Source: Aldersonia sp. NBC_00410 (GTDB taxonomy: Bacteria > Actinomycetota > Actinomycetes > Mycobacteriales > Mycobacteriaceae). Taken from it: 64,000 nucleotides of DNA. The DNA lies in NCBI RefSeq assembly GCF_026342035.1, contig NZ_JAPENM010000015.1, positions 29,898 through 93,897 on the forward strand. The letters are read 5' to 3'. The notes under the pieces were generated by a model, which was not told the origin of the DNA, searched no databases, and saw only the letters and a list, made by a program, of their open reading frames with translations. Each line of letters opens with the position of its first letter. Within the stretch, counting starts at the first letter, position 1. This document shows, piece after piece, positions 48,419 through 57,449 of the stretch. The translations under genes were made by a program, and so were the position numbers.

Positions 48419-49818
48419 CGCGCGACCTCCGCCTGCTCGGTCGGCGATGCCTGCGTCGGCCGGCGCACCGCCTGGTAGACCTGCCTGCCGTAGGCGAGCA
48501 GCTTCTGCCGGGCCGGGAACAGCCCCTGCGGGCGCAGAATCATCATCACCACGAGGGCAAGACCGAAGTACAGGTATTTGAGGTCGCCGAGGGTCTGGGC
48601 GCCACCCGGCCGGAACAACAGCACGCTGCCCAGGAGCAGGAGCGCGTAGATGCCCAGCAGCACCGTGACGGTGATGAACACCCGGCGCACCCACGGCGCC
48701 TGCTCGTGCAACCACAGCCGCCAGGCGACGGAGAGCCCCACGAATACCAGTGCGAGCACGCCGAGGATCACGTAGCCGGTGGTCTCGTCGGTGACCAACT
48801 GCACCGACATCAACCGATTCGGCAGATACACAATGATGAACGCACCGACGATGACGCCGAGCTTGTTGCCCTGCCCGCCGATCACCACGGCGCACAGGAA
48901 CAGCATCGAGTTGATGATGTTGAACCCGGTCGGGTTGATGAACTGCACCTGCCCGGCGTAGAGCGCACCGGACATGCCACCGACGGCGGCGCCGATCGTG
49001 AAGGCCCACAGCTTGAACCGAAACGTCGGAACGCCCATGATCTCGGCGGCGTCCTCGTCCTCCCGGATCGCCACCCACGAGCGTCCGACGCGGCTGCGCT
49101 CGAGGTTGCCTACCACGAGCAGGACGATGATCACCAGGATCATGCCCAGCCAGTACCACCACACACCGGAATTCAGCGTGTCGCCCACGTTTCCGGCCGA
49201 GAACACACCCTGTGGGTGCTCCTCGGATTCGCCGACGCGCGGGTAGGCGATCTGCGAAAGTCCGAGACTGCCATTGGTCACTTCGGTGAGGTTGTCGGCC
49301 AGCAAACGGACGATCTCACCGAACCCGAGGGTGACGATGGCCAGGTAGTCACCGCGCAGCCGCAGCGTCGGCGTGCCGAGCAGCAGCCCGGAGACTGCCG
49401 TCACGGCCACCGCGAGGGGCAGACAGGCCAGCCACGCCCAATCCTCGCTGAGCCATCCACCGTCGGTCTGGTTCCACGGACTGTCCGGACTGGTGAGCAG
49501 AGCCACGGTGTACGCGCCTACGGCATAGAAGCCGACGTAACCGAGGTCGAGCAGCCCTGCCTGGCCGACCACCACATTCAGGCCGATGGCGATCAGGGCG
49601 TACATCGCGAACTGCGCCATCACCCCGCCGAAACTGGTCGAGGGGGTGTTGATGAACGGGGGCGGGAACACCGGCAGCAACGCCAGCAGGACGAGCAGCG
49701 GCACACCGACCAGCCATTGCATCGGCCGGGCCAGGGCGTCCCACCAGCTTCGGATCGAATCGCCGAGGCCGGCCCTCGGCCGTTCCGGGCTCACCGGGAC
49801 GTTCGTCGCAGTGGTCAT
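48415..49818 (-). CDS. livM: Branched-chain amino-acid ABC transporter permease LivM
   Basis: 467 residues, about ten membrane segments. The LivM signature GLNVVVGQAGLLDLGYVGFYAVGAY is followed by the EAA-like loop RSWVAIREDEDAAEIMGV. It is longer than E. coli LivM, with extra C-terminal helices. ATG at 49818 overlaps the livH stop by 4 bp; an upstream reading lacks an RBS. Confidence 0.93.
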   Translation of the reverse strand: MTTATNVPVSPERPRAGLGDSIRSWWDALARPMQWLVGVPLLVLLALLPVFPPPFINTPSTSFGGVMAQFAMYALIAIGLNVVVGQAGLLDLGYVGFYAVGAYTVALLTSPDSPWNQTDGGWLSEDWAWLACLPLAVAVTAVSGLLLGTPTLRLRGDYLAIVTLGFGEIVRLLADNLTEVTNGSLGLSQIAYPRVGESEEHPQGVFSAGNVGDTLNSGVWWYWLGMILVIIVLLVVGNLERSRVGRSWVAIREDEDAAEIMGVPTFRFKLWAFTIGAAVGGMSGALYAGQVQFINPTGFNIINSMLFLCAVVIGGQGNKLGVIVGAFIIVYLPNRLMSVQLVTDETTGYVILGVLALVFVGLSVAWRLWLHEQAPWVRRVFITVTVLLGIYALLLLGSVLLFRPGGAQTLGDLKYLYFGLALVVMMILRPQGLFPARQKLLAYGRQVYQAVRRPTQASPTEQAEVAR

Positions 49819-50855
49819 ACCCGCGCCTTCCCCAGACTCTCGCCGAGAATCCCGGTCGGCCGGAACATCAGCACCAACACCAACAGGACGAACGCGACGA
49901 CGTCGCGCCACTCGGTGCCGAACAGGATCTGCCCGTAGTTCTCGACCACGCCGAGGATCAGACCGCCGAGCAAGGCGCCGCGCAGGTTGCCGATACCGCC
50001 GAGCACCGCGGCGCTGAACGCCTTGATGCCGAGGATGAAACCGCCGGAGAAGATGATCCCGGACGGGATCTTCAGTGTGTACAGGGTGGCCGCGGCACCG
50101 GCGAGGACGCCGCCGATGAGGAAGGTGAGCATGATGACCCGTTCGCGCGAAACACCCATCAGCGTCGCGGTATTCGGATCCTGCGCGACCGCGCGGATGC
50201 CGCGGCCGAACTTGGTGCGGTTGATGATGATCTCGGTCGCCGCGGCGAGGACGACGGCCGACACGATGATCACGATCGTCACGTTCGTCACCGGTGCGCC
50301 GAAGATGGTGAATTCCACCTTCGGGTCGACGAGTTTGATCGGCTGCTGAGCGTTCGTGCCACCGAGCCCGTCGACGAACTTCGGCAGCACGAAATGCACG
50401 AACTCCTGCAACACGAAGGACATGCCGATCGCGGTGATCAGGAAGATGAGCGGCTTGGCGCCACGCTTGCGCAACGGCCGGTACGCGACGCGTTCGAGGC
50501 CGACGGCCGCGGCACCCGAGGTTGCCATGCCGAAAAGCATTGCCAGCCCGAGGAATACGACGGTCGTGACCACGCCCTCGTTGTAGGTGTTGCCGCTCGG
50601 CGCGAAGCCGAGTAGCTGCAGCCCGACGTACTGGCCGAACATGCCGAGCATGAAGATTTCCGAGTGCGCGAAGTTGATCAGCCGCAGCACGCCGTAAACC
50701 AACGTGTAGCCGACCGCCACCAGCGCATAGATCGAACCGTAGGACAGGCCATCGATGGTGAGCTGCCAGAAGTTGTCGATCACTCCGGAAACGTTGAAGT
50801 CGATCGATCCGGCCATCTCGACGGTCGCAGTGCCCGCGGCAAGCACCGCGCTCAT
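49815..50855 (-). CDS. livH: Branched-chain amino-acid ABC transporter permease LivH
   Basis: 346 residues, eight or so helices. Typical segments: GLSYGSIYALVAVGYTLVYGVLRLINFAHSE (a 31-residue region at about 37-67), and RGIRAVAQDPNTATLMGVSRERV in the cytoplasmic loop. It is separated from livJ by a 46-nt hairpin, so livHMGF may be expressed below livJ. Confidence 0.93.
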   Translation of the reverse strand: MSAVLAAGTATVEMAGSIDFNVSGVIDNFWQLTIDGLSYGSIYALVAVGYTLVYGVLRLINFAHSEIFMLGMFGQYVGLQLLGFAPSGNTYNEGVVTTVVFLGLAMLFGMATSGAAAVGLERVAYRPLRKRGAKPLIFLITAIGMSFVLQEFVHFVLPKFVDGLGGTNAQQPIKLVDPKVEFTIFGAPVTNVTIVIIVSAVVLAAATEIIINRTKFGRGIRAVAQDPNTATLMGVSRERVIMLTFLIGGVLAGAAATLYTLKIPSGIIFSGGFILGIKAFSAAVLGGIGNLRGALLGGLILGVVENYGQILFGTEWRDVVAFVLLVLVLMFRPTGILGESLGKARV

Positions 50856-50900
50856 ATCGGTACCGAAATCATCGCAATACCCACGCCCTCATCGATAGTG

Positions 50901-50946
50901 GACGGCACGCACGCGCACCGGTCGCCCGGTGCACGTGCGTGCCGTC
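50901..50946 (-). terminator. Hairpin between livJ and livH
   Basis: GACGGCACGCAC pairs perfectly with GTGCGTGCCGTC, and inside it GCACCGG pairs with CCGGTGC, giving a 46-nt imperfect stem right after the livJ stop. Likely a partial terminator that sets binding protein excess. Confidence 0.7.
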
Positions 50947-50954
50947 GTGTCGAA

Positions 50955-52187
50955 CTACTTGACCTCGTAGATCCAGATCAGCGCGGAGGCCAACTCGCCG
51001 TTGGCATTCCACTTGTACTGGCGAGCCAGGCCGGGCCCATCGTAGTTGCGGACGTAGTCGACCAGTTCCGGACGAGTGACCTTGCCCGAATCGATGCCCT
51101 GCAACAGGATCGTGGTGAGGTCGTAGGCCTCCACGGAGTAGACGCCCGGTTCCTGACTGTTGAGAGCGGTGTAATCCGCCTTGAACTCGTCGGGGGCCGG
51201 ACCACACGGGCAGGACAGGATCGCACCCTTGGATGCATCACCGGCTTGCGAGACGAACTGCGGGTCGTTGGTGCCGTCCGCGGAGACGAACGTGGCGTCC
51301 ACGCCCGCCGACTTCAGCTGCTGGGCGAGCGGCGCGGCCTCGGAGTAGTAGCCCGAGTAGAAGATTGCGTCGGGGCTCGCCGACTGGATCTTCGTGATCG
51401 TGGCCGAGAAGTCCTTGTCGCCCTTCTTCACGCTCGCCGAGCAACTCTCGTCTGCGGCGTCCCCGAGCCCCTCGGTGATGCTCTTGGCCAGACCAACGCC
51501 GTAGTCGGTGTTGTCCGCGACCACGCACACCTTCTGGTAGCCCGCGGTGCCGGTCATGTACTTCGCCACCGCCGGGCCCTGGATATCGTCGTTCGCCAAA
51601 CCGCGGAAGAACGTCTGCCAGCCATTCTGGGTCAACGTCGCATTCGTCGCCGACGCGGTCAGCGACGCAAGTCCGGCATCGCTGAGGATCTGCCCGGTCG
51701 CCTTCGTCTCACCGGAGAAGGCGGGACCGACCAGGCCGACCACGGTGGGATCATTGATGACCTGCGGGATGACCTGGGTGGCCTTCTGTGGATCGCCCTC
51801 GGTGTCGAACTGGGCGAGCCCGACCTGGCATCCCGGATTTGCCTTGTTGTGCTGGTCGAGCGACAGCTTCACACCGTTGATGATGTTGATACCGAGCGCC
51901 GCGTCCGGGCCGGTGAGCGCGCCGGCCATCGCGATCTTCACCGGCGCGCAGGTCGCCGAGCCGTCCCCCGCCGGGTCGGCCGCGGCGGATGCATCCGCCT
52001 TCGGCACTTCCTTGCCCTCGGTGTCGACCTGGAGGAGCGGCTGAATGCTGAGACTGCCGGACGCCGCACCGCCCGTGCCGGTGGACTCCGACGAACTCTC
52101 GTCGCTCGATTTGTCGCTACATCCCGTCAACACGAGCGCCGCCGCCGCTGCGACGATCAGCGCACCTTTAGCACCACGACGATGCAC
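50955..52187 (-). CDS. livJ: Branched-chain amino-acid-binding lipoprotein
   Basis: 410 residues with a lipobox ending at Cys23 (LVLTGCSDK), a Ser/Glu-rich linker, then a Leu/Ile/Val-binding (periplasmic-binding type I) fold: MAGALTGPDAALGINIINGVKLSLDQHN region and the later AYDLTTILLQGIDSG. A Cys pair in CPCGPAP may form a disulphide. First gene of livJHMGF. The 189 bp to pdtaR (52188-52376) hold its promoter; no clear boxes seen. Confidence 0.9.
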   Translation of the reverse strand: MHRRGAKGALIVAAAAALVLTGCSDKSSDESSSESTGTGGAASGSLSIQPLLQVDTEGKEVPKADASAAADPAGDGSATCAPVKIAMAGALTGPDAALGINIINGVKLSLDQHNKANPGCQVGLAQFDTEGDPQKATQVIPQVINDPTVVGLVGPAFSGETKATGQILSDAGLASLTASATNATLTQNGWQTFFRGLANDDIQGPAVAKYMTGTAGYQKVCVVADNTDYGVGLAKSITEGLGDAADESCSASVKKGDKDFSATITKIQSASPDAIFYSGYYSEAAPLAQQLKSAGVDATFVSADGTNDPQFVSQAGDASKGAILSCPCGPAPDEFKADYTALNSQEPGVYSVEAYDLTTILLQGIDSGKVTRPELVDYVRNYDGPGLARQYKWNANGELASALIWIYEVK

Positions 52188-52376
52188 GTGCCACCTCCGA
52201 AGTCTTCGCTGCCCCGGCTGGCCGGAGGGGCCGACTATGCCAGCCCGAGGAGAACATAACGTCGTCTCGGCACCTATGCATCACATTGAGCGCCGGTGAC
52301 TTGCACGCGTCGCGCGCAGGGCACCCCGCCACCTGCGGTTCACATGGCACGGAGCCCGCGTAGCCGCCCTGTGATT

Positions 52377-52976
52377 TCACTGCGGCGTGAGGTTCTCCAG
52401 AACGACTTCGGCGACGGCCTTCATCGTGGTGCGGCGGTCCATCGCGGTGCGTTGAATCCACTTGAACGCCTGGGGTTCGGACAGGCCCTGGGTCTGCATG
52501 AGCACGCCCTTGGCCCGCTCGACCAGTTTGCGCGTCTCCAGCCGGTCCGCGAGGTTGGCAACCTCGCTCTCCAGCGAAGAAATTTCGGCGAACCGGCTCG
52601 CAGCGAGCTCGATCGCAGGCACCAGATCCGATTTGGTGAATGGCTTGACCAGATAGGCCATCGCGCCCGCGTCCCGCGCCCGCTCCACCAGATCGCGCTG
52701 ACTGAACGCGGTCAGAATCACGACGGGGGCGACGCGCTTCGATGCGATCTCGGCCGCGGCGTCGATACCGTCCCGGCGCGGCATCTTCACATCCATGATG
52801 ACGAGATCCGGCTTGTGCTCGATCGCGAGATCGACCGCCGTCTGGCCGTCGCCGGCCTCACCGACGACTTCGTAGCCTTCCTCGGACAGCATCTCCACGA
52901 GATCGAGCCGGATCAGCGTCTCGTCCTCGGCAACCACGACACGACGTGGACCGGTACCCCCTCCAGCATCAGTCAT
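52377..52976 (-). CDS. pdtaR: Response regulator with ANTAR RNA-binding domain (PdtaR)
   Basis: 199 residues. Receiver domain: acidic pair E17-D18, phospho-acceptor D62 (VIMDVKMP), T/S in ILTAFSQ and Lys in YLVKPF. C-terminal ANTAR domain at about 133-194 with ERAKGVLMQTQGLSEPQAFKW, which binds tandem hairpins to prevent termination. Ortholog of mycobacterial PdtaR (Rv1626) by synteny with the tRNA-Leu gene; the sensor kinase PdtaS is not in this window. GGAGGGG precedes the ATG at 52976 by 9 nt; a TTG at 52985 is an alternative. Confidence 0.9.
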   Translation of the reverse strand: MTDAGGGTGPRRVVVAEDETLIRLDLVEMLSEEGYEVVGEAGDGQTAVDLAIEHKPDLVIMDVKMPRRDGIDAAAEIASKRVAPVVILTAFSQRDLVERARDAGAMAYLVKPFTKSDLVPAIELAASRFAEISSLESEVANLADRLETRKLVERAKGVLMQTQGLSEPQAFKWIQRTAMDRRTTMKAVAEVVLENLTPQ

Positions 52977-53120
52977 CGTCCTCAACCCCTCCGCTCGTCC
53001 ATCCCGGTACCACCGCGAGGTGATACGCAGCAGGGTACCGGTGCCGCGCCGATACCGATTGTCGAACTCGGGCCTGCGGCGTACCCACTCCGGGCACCCG
53101 TTAGACTGTGCGACCGGTGC

Positions 53121-53207
53121 GCCGAGTTGGCGGAACAGGCAGACGCGATGGTCTCAAAAACCATTGTCCGAAAGGACGTGTGGGTTCGAGTCCCACACTC
53201 GGCACCA
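53121..53207 (+). tRNA. tRNA-Leu (anticodon CAA)
   Basis: An 87-nt tRNA with a 7-bp acceptor (GCCGAGT/ACTCGGC), the anticodon stem ATGGT/ACCAT around the loop CTCAAAA (anticodon CAA, reading UUG), the long class II variable arm (TGTCC-GAAA-GGACG), a T arm GTGGG/CCCAC with TTCGAGT and an encoded CCA. Beside pdtaR, as leuV is in mycobacteria. Confidence 0.95.
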
Positions 53208-53269
53208 AATTCTTATCCACCCATCGTGCCCACCGCCGCGGCGCGTGGCCGACGACGTGTCGGAAATTC

Positions 53270-53299
53270 TTGACATGTCGGAATCTCCCGACATAACCT
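53270..53299 (+). promoter_or_regulatory. Promoter with ArsR operator
   Basis: TTGACA (53270-53275), 17-18 bp, ATAACC/TAACCT (53293-53299). The spacer carries ATGTCGG-N6-CCGACAT (53275-53294), an operator that would block polymerase binding. The predicted start is at the GTG codon (53306), so the mRNA is probably leaderless. Confidence 0.65.
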
Positions 53300-53305
53300 C
53301 GTCCG

Positions 53306-53626
53306 GTGCCGAACGACGACGTCTTCCTCGCGTTGGCCAACCCGGTTCGCCGCAGACTGCTCGAACTGCTCGCCGACCGTCCGCACAGTGCGGGTGAACT
53401 CGCGGGCCGGTTCGAGCTCAGCCGCCCGGCGATCGCCGAGCACCTGCAGTTGCTGCGCCGCGCCGGGCTGGTTCGCGACGAAGCCGTCGGCCGGCACCGG
53501 AACTACCACCTCACCGCGGAACCCCTCGCAGCGGTGGAGGACTGGCTGCATCCGTTCGAACGCTACTGGCGCACCCGTTTGCGCTCACTTGCCGATCTCG
53601 TGGAGGAACAAGATGACCGAACTTGA
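53306..53626 (+). CDS. ArsR-family transcriptional repressor
   Basis: A 106-residue winged-helix regulator (FLALANPVRRRLLELL, HSAGELAGRFELSRPAIAEHL recognition region, then HRNYHLTAEPL wing). No metal-binding cysteine pair is visible, which fits the subgroup that controls SRPBCC/AHSA1 partners rather than metal resistance. GTG start. It overlaps its partner by 14 bp. Confidence 0.85.
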   Translation: MPNDDVFLALANPVRRRLLELLADRPHSAGELAGRFELSRPAIAEHLQLLRRAGLVRDEAVGRHRNYHLTAEPLAAVEDWLHPFERYWRTRLRSLADLVEEQDDRT

Positions 53627-54032
53627 AATCGCGACCATCGAGGTCGACCAGTTCATCGCGGCTATACCGGAAAAAGTGTGGCGCGCACTGACCACGCCGG
53701 AATTGCACGAGCAGTGGTGGGCGCCCGGTGACATCGCCGCCGATCTGGGGCACCGATTCCACCTGGAGATGCCGGGCTGGGGATCCGTCGCATGCGAGGT
53801 GACCGTGTCGCAGCCCTACGAGCGCTTCGCCTACACGTTCAACGGCAACTGGACGATCAGCTGGCGGCTCGTCGCCGAGGGCACCGGCACGCGGCTGTTC
53901 CTCGACCACTCCGGCTTCGACCTGAGCGATCACCGCTCGCGCGACGCGTTCGACCGGATGGGTCCGGGCTGGCGCGATGTCGTAGTTCCCCGGCTCGCTG
54001 CACTGGTTACCGAGTCGGCAGACGCACACTGA
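53613..54032 (+). CDS. SRPBCC (AHSA1-like) domain protein
   Basis: A 139-residue START/Bet v1-fold protein of the AHSA1 type (FIAAIPEKVWRALTTPELHEQWWAPG; final WRDVVVPRLAALV). The cavity suggests binding of a hydrophobic ligand. Paired with ArsR in one operon, a common arrangement in soil actinobacteria. Ligand unknown. AGGAAC precedes the ATG. Confidence 0.8.
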   Translation: MTELEIATIEVDQFIAAIPEKVWRALTTPELHEQWWAPGDIAADLGHRFHLEMPGWGSVACEVTVSQPYERFAYTFNGNWTISWRLVAEGTGTRLFLDHSGFDLSDHRSRDAFDRMGPGWRDVVVPRLAALVTESADAH

Positions 54033-55106
54033 TCAGGTCGCGGGATGAATCCGGACCTCCTGGGCCTTCACCGCGAAGTACGCCTGCTGTCCCGGGACCA
54101 GGTCCAGGTCGGCGAGCGCGGCGGGAGTGATCTCGGCGGCCAATCCCGTGGAACCATCCGGATTGTCCGCGCCCGTCAGCCGCACACTGTGGCCGTGCAC
54201 GTCGATGGTGGCGATTGTCACTGCCAATACATTGCGGGGGCTGCCGTGCGGCGGCTCGCCGTGCACCGCCACTGCGGACGGCGCGAACACCGCCACTGCG
54301 GGGCCCGACACCGGATCCTCTGCAAGGCCGTAAATCTCACTACCCCAAGATGTTTCGAGCACCTCGGTTCGGCGGACCGTTCCGCCGATGACGTTCACGC
54401 CCGCGATGCGTGCACCGAAGCGGCTTTGCGGGGCGGTGAGCACCCGACGTACGTCACCACGTTCGACGACGCGGCCGTCCTCGATCACGACCGCGGTATC
54501 GGCGAGCGCGAGCGCATCGAGCAGATCGTGGGTCACCAACAGTGCTGACCGCCGGCGTTCGCGAAGGATCTCGCGCAACAGCCGCCGCACCTGCGGCGTA
54601 GCGCTCACATCGAGCGCCGACATCGGCTCGTCCAGCAGCAGCAACTCGGGATCGCAGGCCAGCGCGCGGGCGATGGCGATGCGCTGTGCCTGCCCGCCGG
54701 ACAGTTGCGACGGCCGCCGATCGGCAAGATGCTCGGCGTCGACAGCACGCAGCCAGGTCCGCGCCTCCGCCCGCGCCTGCGCCCTGCCCGCCCCCCGACT
54801 GCGCGGACCGAACCCGACGTTCGACTCGACGCTCAGATGTGGGAACAGCAGCGCCTGCTGTGCCAGCAACGCGACGCGTCGGCGATGTGCAGGCACGAAC
54901 ACCCCGGTCGCAGCATCGGAGAGCAGCCGATCGCCGAGCGTCACCGTCCCTTCGTCCGGGCGCAGCAGGCCCGAGACCATCGCCAGCAGTGTCGATTTTC
55001 CCGCACCGTTCGGGCCCAGTACCGCGACCACCTCGCCCGGCTCGACGGTCAGGTCCATGGTCACGTCGCGTTCCCGCGACACCGCCTTGATCGCCAGCGT
55101 GCTCAC
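54033..55106 (-). CDS. modC: Molybdate ABC transporter ATPase
   Basis: 357 residues: Walker [11 protein letters not shown], signature [12 protein letters not shown], Walker [14 protein letters not shown], then a C-terminal TOBE (molybdate-binding) domain with [12 protein letters not shown] and [18 protein letters not shown] start overlaps the modB stop. The TOBE domain lets molybdate feed back on transport. Confidence 0.92.
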   Translation of the reverse strand: MSTLAIKAVSRERDVTMDLTVEPGEVVAVLGPNGAGKSTLLAMVSGLLRPDEGTVTLGDRLLSDAATGVFVPAHRRRVALLAQQALLFPHLSVESNVGFGPRSRGAGRAQARAEARTWLRAVDAEHLADRRPSQLSGGQAQRIAIARALACDPELLLLDEPMSALDVSATPQVRRLLREILRERRRSALLVTHDLLDALALADTAVVIEDGRVVERGDVRRVLTAPQSRFGARIAGVNVIGGTVRRTEVLETSWGSEIYGLAEDPVSGPAVAVFAPSAVAVHGEPPHGSPRNVLAVTIATIDVHGHSVRLTGADNPDGSTGLAAEITPAALADLDLVPGQQAYFAVKAQEVRIHPAT

Positions 55107-55957
55107 GGCGCACCCCCAATGGCCCGGCCGCGCGCGGCCAGCACAACCAGGGCCGCCACCACGACAAGCAATAGCGACAGTGCCACCGCGGCGTCGGGAT
55201 CGACCTCCCGCTGCAGATAGATCTCCAGCGGCAACGTCCGTGTCACCCCCTGCAGCGACCCGGCGAAAGTCAACGTCGCGCCGAATTCGCCGAGCGCACG
55301 CGCGAACGCCAGCACCGCTCCGGATACGAGACCGGGAAGCACAAGGGGGATCGTCACCCGCCGGAGCACCGTAGTCGGTCGCGCCCCGAGTGTCGCCGCC
55401 ACCGCCTCGTACCGCTCACCCGCGGTCCGCAGCGCGCCCTCGAGGCTGATCACCAGAAATGGCAGGGCAACGAACGTCTGTGCGATGACGACAGCCGTGG
55501 TGGTGAAGGCGATCTGGATTCCGAGCACCTCGAATGTTTCACCCAGCAAACCTTTTCGGCCGAACGTGTACAGCAGCGCGATACCCCCGACCACCGGCGG
55601 CAGCACGAGCGGCAGGAGGACCAGCGAGCGCAGCACCGACAGTCCCGGCAGGCGCGATCGAGCGAACACCAGCGCCATCGGCACGCCGATCACGAGGACC
55701 ACGACCGTGCTGGCGAGTGAGGTGCGCAAGCTCAACGCCAGCGCGGCCCGCGACGACTCGGACGTGATCAGCGGCAGGAAGTTCGACCAGTCCGTCGCCA
55801 CGAGCATCGCGATCAGCGGCAGCACCACGAACGTGCAGCCGATCAATGCCGGCACGTACACCCATCGAGGCAGGGCGACCGCGACGTGCCGGGCCTTGTT
55901 CCCAGTCCGGCGAAGGCCGGCCCTGCTCACAGTCCGGCGAAGGCCGGCCCTGCTCAC
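55103..55957 (-). CDS. modB: Molybdate ABC transporter permease
   Basis: 284 residues (or 275). Five to six membrane helices and the ModB EAA loop [30 protein letters not shown] (about 30 residues near 180). The N-terminus, [17 protein letters not shown], is a duplicated 27-bp unit that also contains the modA stop and GTG start; GTG codons at 55957 and 55930 are both possible. 4-bp overlaps with modA and modC. Confidence 0.9.
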   Translation of the reverse strand: MSRAGLRRTVSRAGLRRTGNKARHVAVALPRWVYVPALIGCTFVVLPLIAMLVATDWSNFLPLITSESSRAALALSLRTSLASTVVVLVIGVPMALVFARSRLPGLSVLRSLVLLPLVLPPVVGGIALLYTFGRKGLLGETFEVLGIQIAFTTTAVVIAQTFVALPFLVISLEGALRTAGERYEAVAATLGARPTTVLRRVTIPLVLPGLVSGAVLAFARALGEFGATLTFAGSLQGVTRTLPLEIYLQREVDPDAAVALSLLLVVVAALVVLAARGRAIGGAP

Positions 55958-55972
55958 GGTCCGGCGAAGCCC
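55904..55972 (-). repeat. 27-bp repeat of the modA stop/modB start junction
   Basis: Two perfect units (55904-55930, 55931-55957) and a partial third that is the 3' end of modA. On the minus strand each full unit contains GTGAGCAGGGCCGGCC and GCCGGACTG; the first GTGA is both the modA stop and a modB start. Confidence 0.85.
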
Positions 55973-56745
55973 GCTTCCGCGAGCACCTTCTGACCTTCGG
56001 GCCCGGTCACCGCTTCCAGGAATTCCTTTGCAGCTTCGGAGTTCTGCGAATCCGACAACACCGCGATCGGGTAGACGTTCACCGCCTCGGCCGCCTCCGG
56101 GAAGTCGACCTGGGTGACCTTGTCGCCCGCGCCTTTCGCGTCGGTCACGTAGACGAGTCCGGCGTCGGCCTGGCCGGAGGTGACCTTGCCGAGCACGTCG
56201 GTGACTTGCGACTCCTCACTCACCGGAGTCAAAGTCACACCCGTCTTCTCCTCGACAGTCTTGGTCGCGGCGCCGCACGGCACCTGATCGGCGCACACCA
56301 CGACGGAGACGCCCGGTTTGGTCAGATCCGCGAACGACGTGATGCCCTTGGGGTTACCCGGGGCGGTCACGATGGTCAACGTGTTGGATGCGAAGTTCTC
56401 CGGTTCGCCCTGGACTTCGCCCGCGTCCACGACCTTGGTCATGTTTGCCGGGTTCGCGGAGGCGAACACGTCCGCCGGTGCGCCCTGAATGATCTGCGTG
56501 GCAAGATCCGATGATCCGGCGAAGTTGAATTTCACCGTAGTGCCCGGGTACTCGGTCTCGAACTGCTTGCCGATTTCGGTGAACGACTTGTTCAGCGAGG
56601 CCGCCGCGAAGACAGTGACGTCGCCCGTGACCGAGGACGTCGCCGTGGTCGTCGATGTCGCAGTGCTGCTGTCGTCGTCGGAGCATCCCGCGACGAGCCC
56701 TACCGCAGCTACCAGTGCTGCGGCCGCATACACAGACCGGATCAT
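55954..56745 (-). CDS. modA: Molybdate-binding lipoprotein
   Basis: 263 residues: lipobox ending at Cys21 (GLVAGC), then a ModA fold with [20 protein letters not shown] (oxyanion-binding serines), [11 protein letters not shown], and [15 protein letters not shown] lies 4 nt before the ATG at 56745. It overlaps the regulator gene by 4 bp and its end is part of a 27-bp repeat. Confidence 0.92.
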   Translation of the reverse strand: MIRSVYAAAALVAAVGLVAGCSDDDSSTATSTTTATSSVTGDVTVFAAASLNKSFTEIGKQFETEYPGTTVKFNFAGSSDLATQIIQGAPADVFASANPANMTKVVDAGEVQGEPENFASNTLTIVTAPGNPKGITSFADLTKPGVSVVVCADQVPCGAATKTVEEKTGVTLTPVSEESQVTDVLGKVTSGQADAGLVYVTDAKGAGDKVTQVDFPEAAEAVNVYPIAVLSDSQNSEAAKEFLEAVTGPEGQKVLAEAGFAGP

Positions 56746-57161
56746 CCTGCCTCCTTGGGTGTTTCGACGATGACATTGGTCGCCTTGACGACCGCAACCG
56801 CGACCGAGCCCGGTTCGATGCCGAGCGCGTGCACCGATCGCGTGCTCATCAGGGACACCACAGTGAATGGCCCGCACTGCATCTCGACCTCGGACATGAC
56901 CGCGTCCGAGGTGACCTGGGTGACCAGTCCGACCAGTCGGTTGCGCGCGGAGCTTTCCACGCTGGTCGGGTCGGCGGGGGCGCGCGCATGCTCGCGGGCG
57001 AACTTGGCAAGGTCCGCACCAGCGATGACCGCCCGTCCAGCCGGATCCTTTGTTGCCGGCAGTGCCCCGCTGTCGATCCAGCGTCGCACCGTGTCGTCGC
57101 TGACGCCGAGCAGGTCGGCAGCATCTCGCACGCGTACGTCCGAACTCCGCGCATGCGTCAT
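56742..57161 (-). CDS. Molybdate-responsive HTH-TOBE regulator
   Basis: 139 residues: an N-terminal MerR/excisionase-like helix-turn-helix (RVRDAADLLGVSDDTVRRWIDSG) followed by a TOBE/Mop domain (SSARNRLVGLVTQVTSDAVMSEVEMQCG) that binds molybdate. This is the common actinobacterial counterpart of ModE. Overlaps modA by 4 bp and likely controls this operon. Confidence 0.85.
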   Translation of the reverse strand: MTHARSSDVRVRDAADLLGVSDDTVRRWIDSGALPATKDPAGRAVIAGADLAKFAREHARAPADPTSVESSARNRLVGLVTQVTSDAVMSEVEMQCGPFTVVSLMSTRSVHALGIEPGSVAVAVVKATNVIVETPKEAG

Positions 57162-57182
57162 GGAAAGAACTCTAGCGCAGCA

Positions 57183-57224
57183 GTTACGGAGCTAACATGC
57201 CTTCTTGTTCCGAATTTGCGGAAC
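57183..57224. promoter_or_regulatory. Two inverted repeats before the mod operon
   Basis: GTTCCG-AATTTG-CGGAAC (57207-57224) and GTTA-CGGAGC-TAAC (57183-57196) lie in the 78-bp gap between mop and the regulator gene. Both have 6-bp spacers. They are candidate sites for the HTH-TOBE regulator. Confidence 0.5.
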
Positions 57225-57239
57225 TCTCGAAGGTTGGCG

Positions 57240-57449
57240 TCACTCGACGCCGATGGTCACCTCAGTTGATTTGATGAAGGCTGTGGCCGCCTGGCCGGGC
57301 GCGAGGCCAAGTTCCTCGGCGGCTTCCTTGGTAATCGAGGCGGTGATGACTTGGCCGCCATCGAGCCGCACCTTGACCGTAGCCATGACCGCTCCGACGT
57401 CCACGGCCTCGATGACTCCCGCCAGTTGATTTCGCGTAGACAATCGCAT
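57240..57449 (-). CDS. Molbindin-type Mop protein
   Basis: A 69-residue single TOBE/Mop domain (STRNQLAGVIEAVDVGAVMATVKV, then ITKEAAEELGLAPGQAATAFIKST). Molbindins store molybdate in hexamers. Its ATG shares a base with the stop of the upstream small gene. It is the second separate Mop domain near the mod genes. Confidence 0.88.
   Translation of the reverse strand: MRLSTRNQLAGVIEAVDVGAVMATVKVRLDGGQVITASITKEAAEELGLAPGQAATAFIKSTEVTIGVE

Noticed and set aside
53121..53207. Integration site of a genomic island at the tRNA-Leu gene
   Set aside because: Flanks are syntenic housekeeping genes and no integrase or repeated tRNA 3' end was found.
55904..55972. Attachment site or insertion target duplication
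   Set aside because: The copies are adjacent and in frame, with no integrase, IS element or tRNA beside them; slippage fits better.
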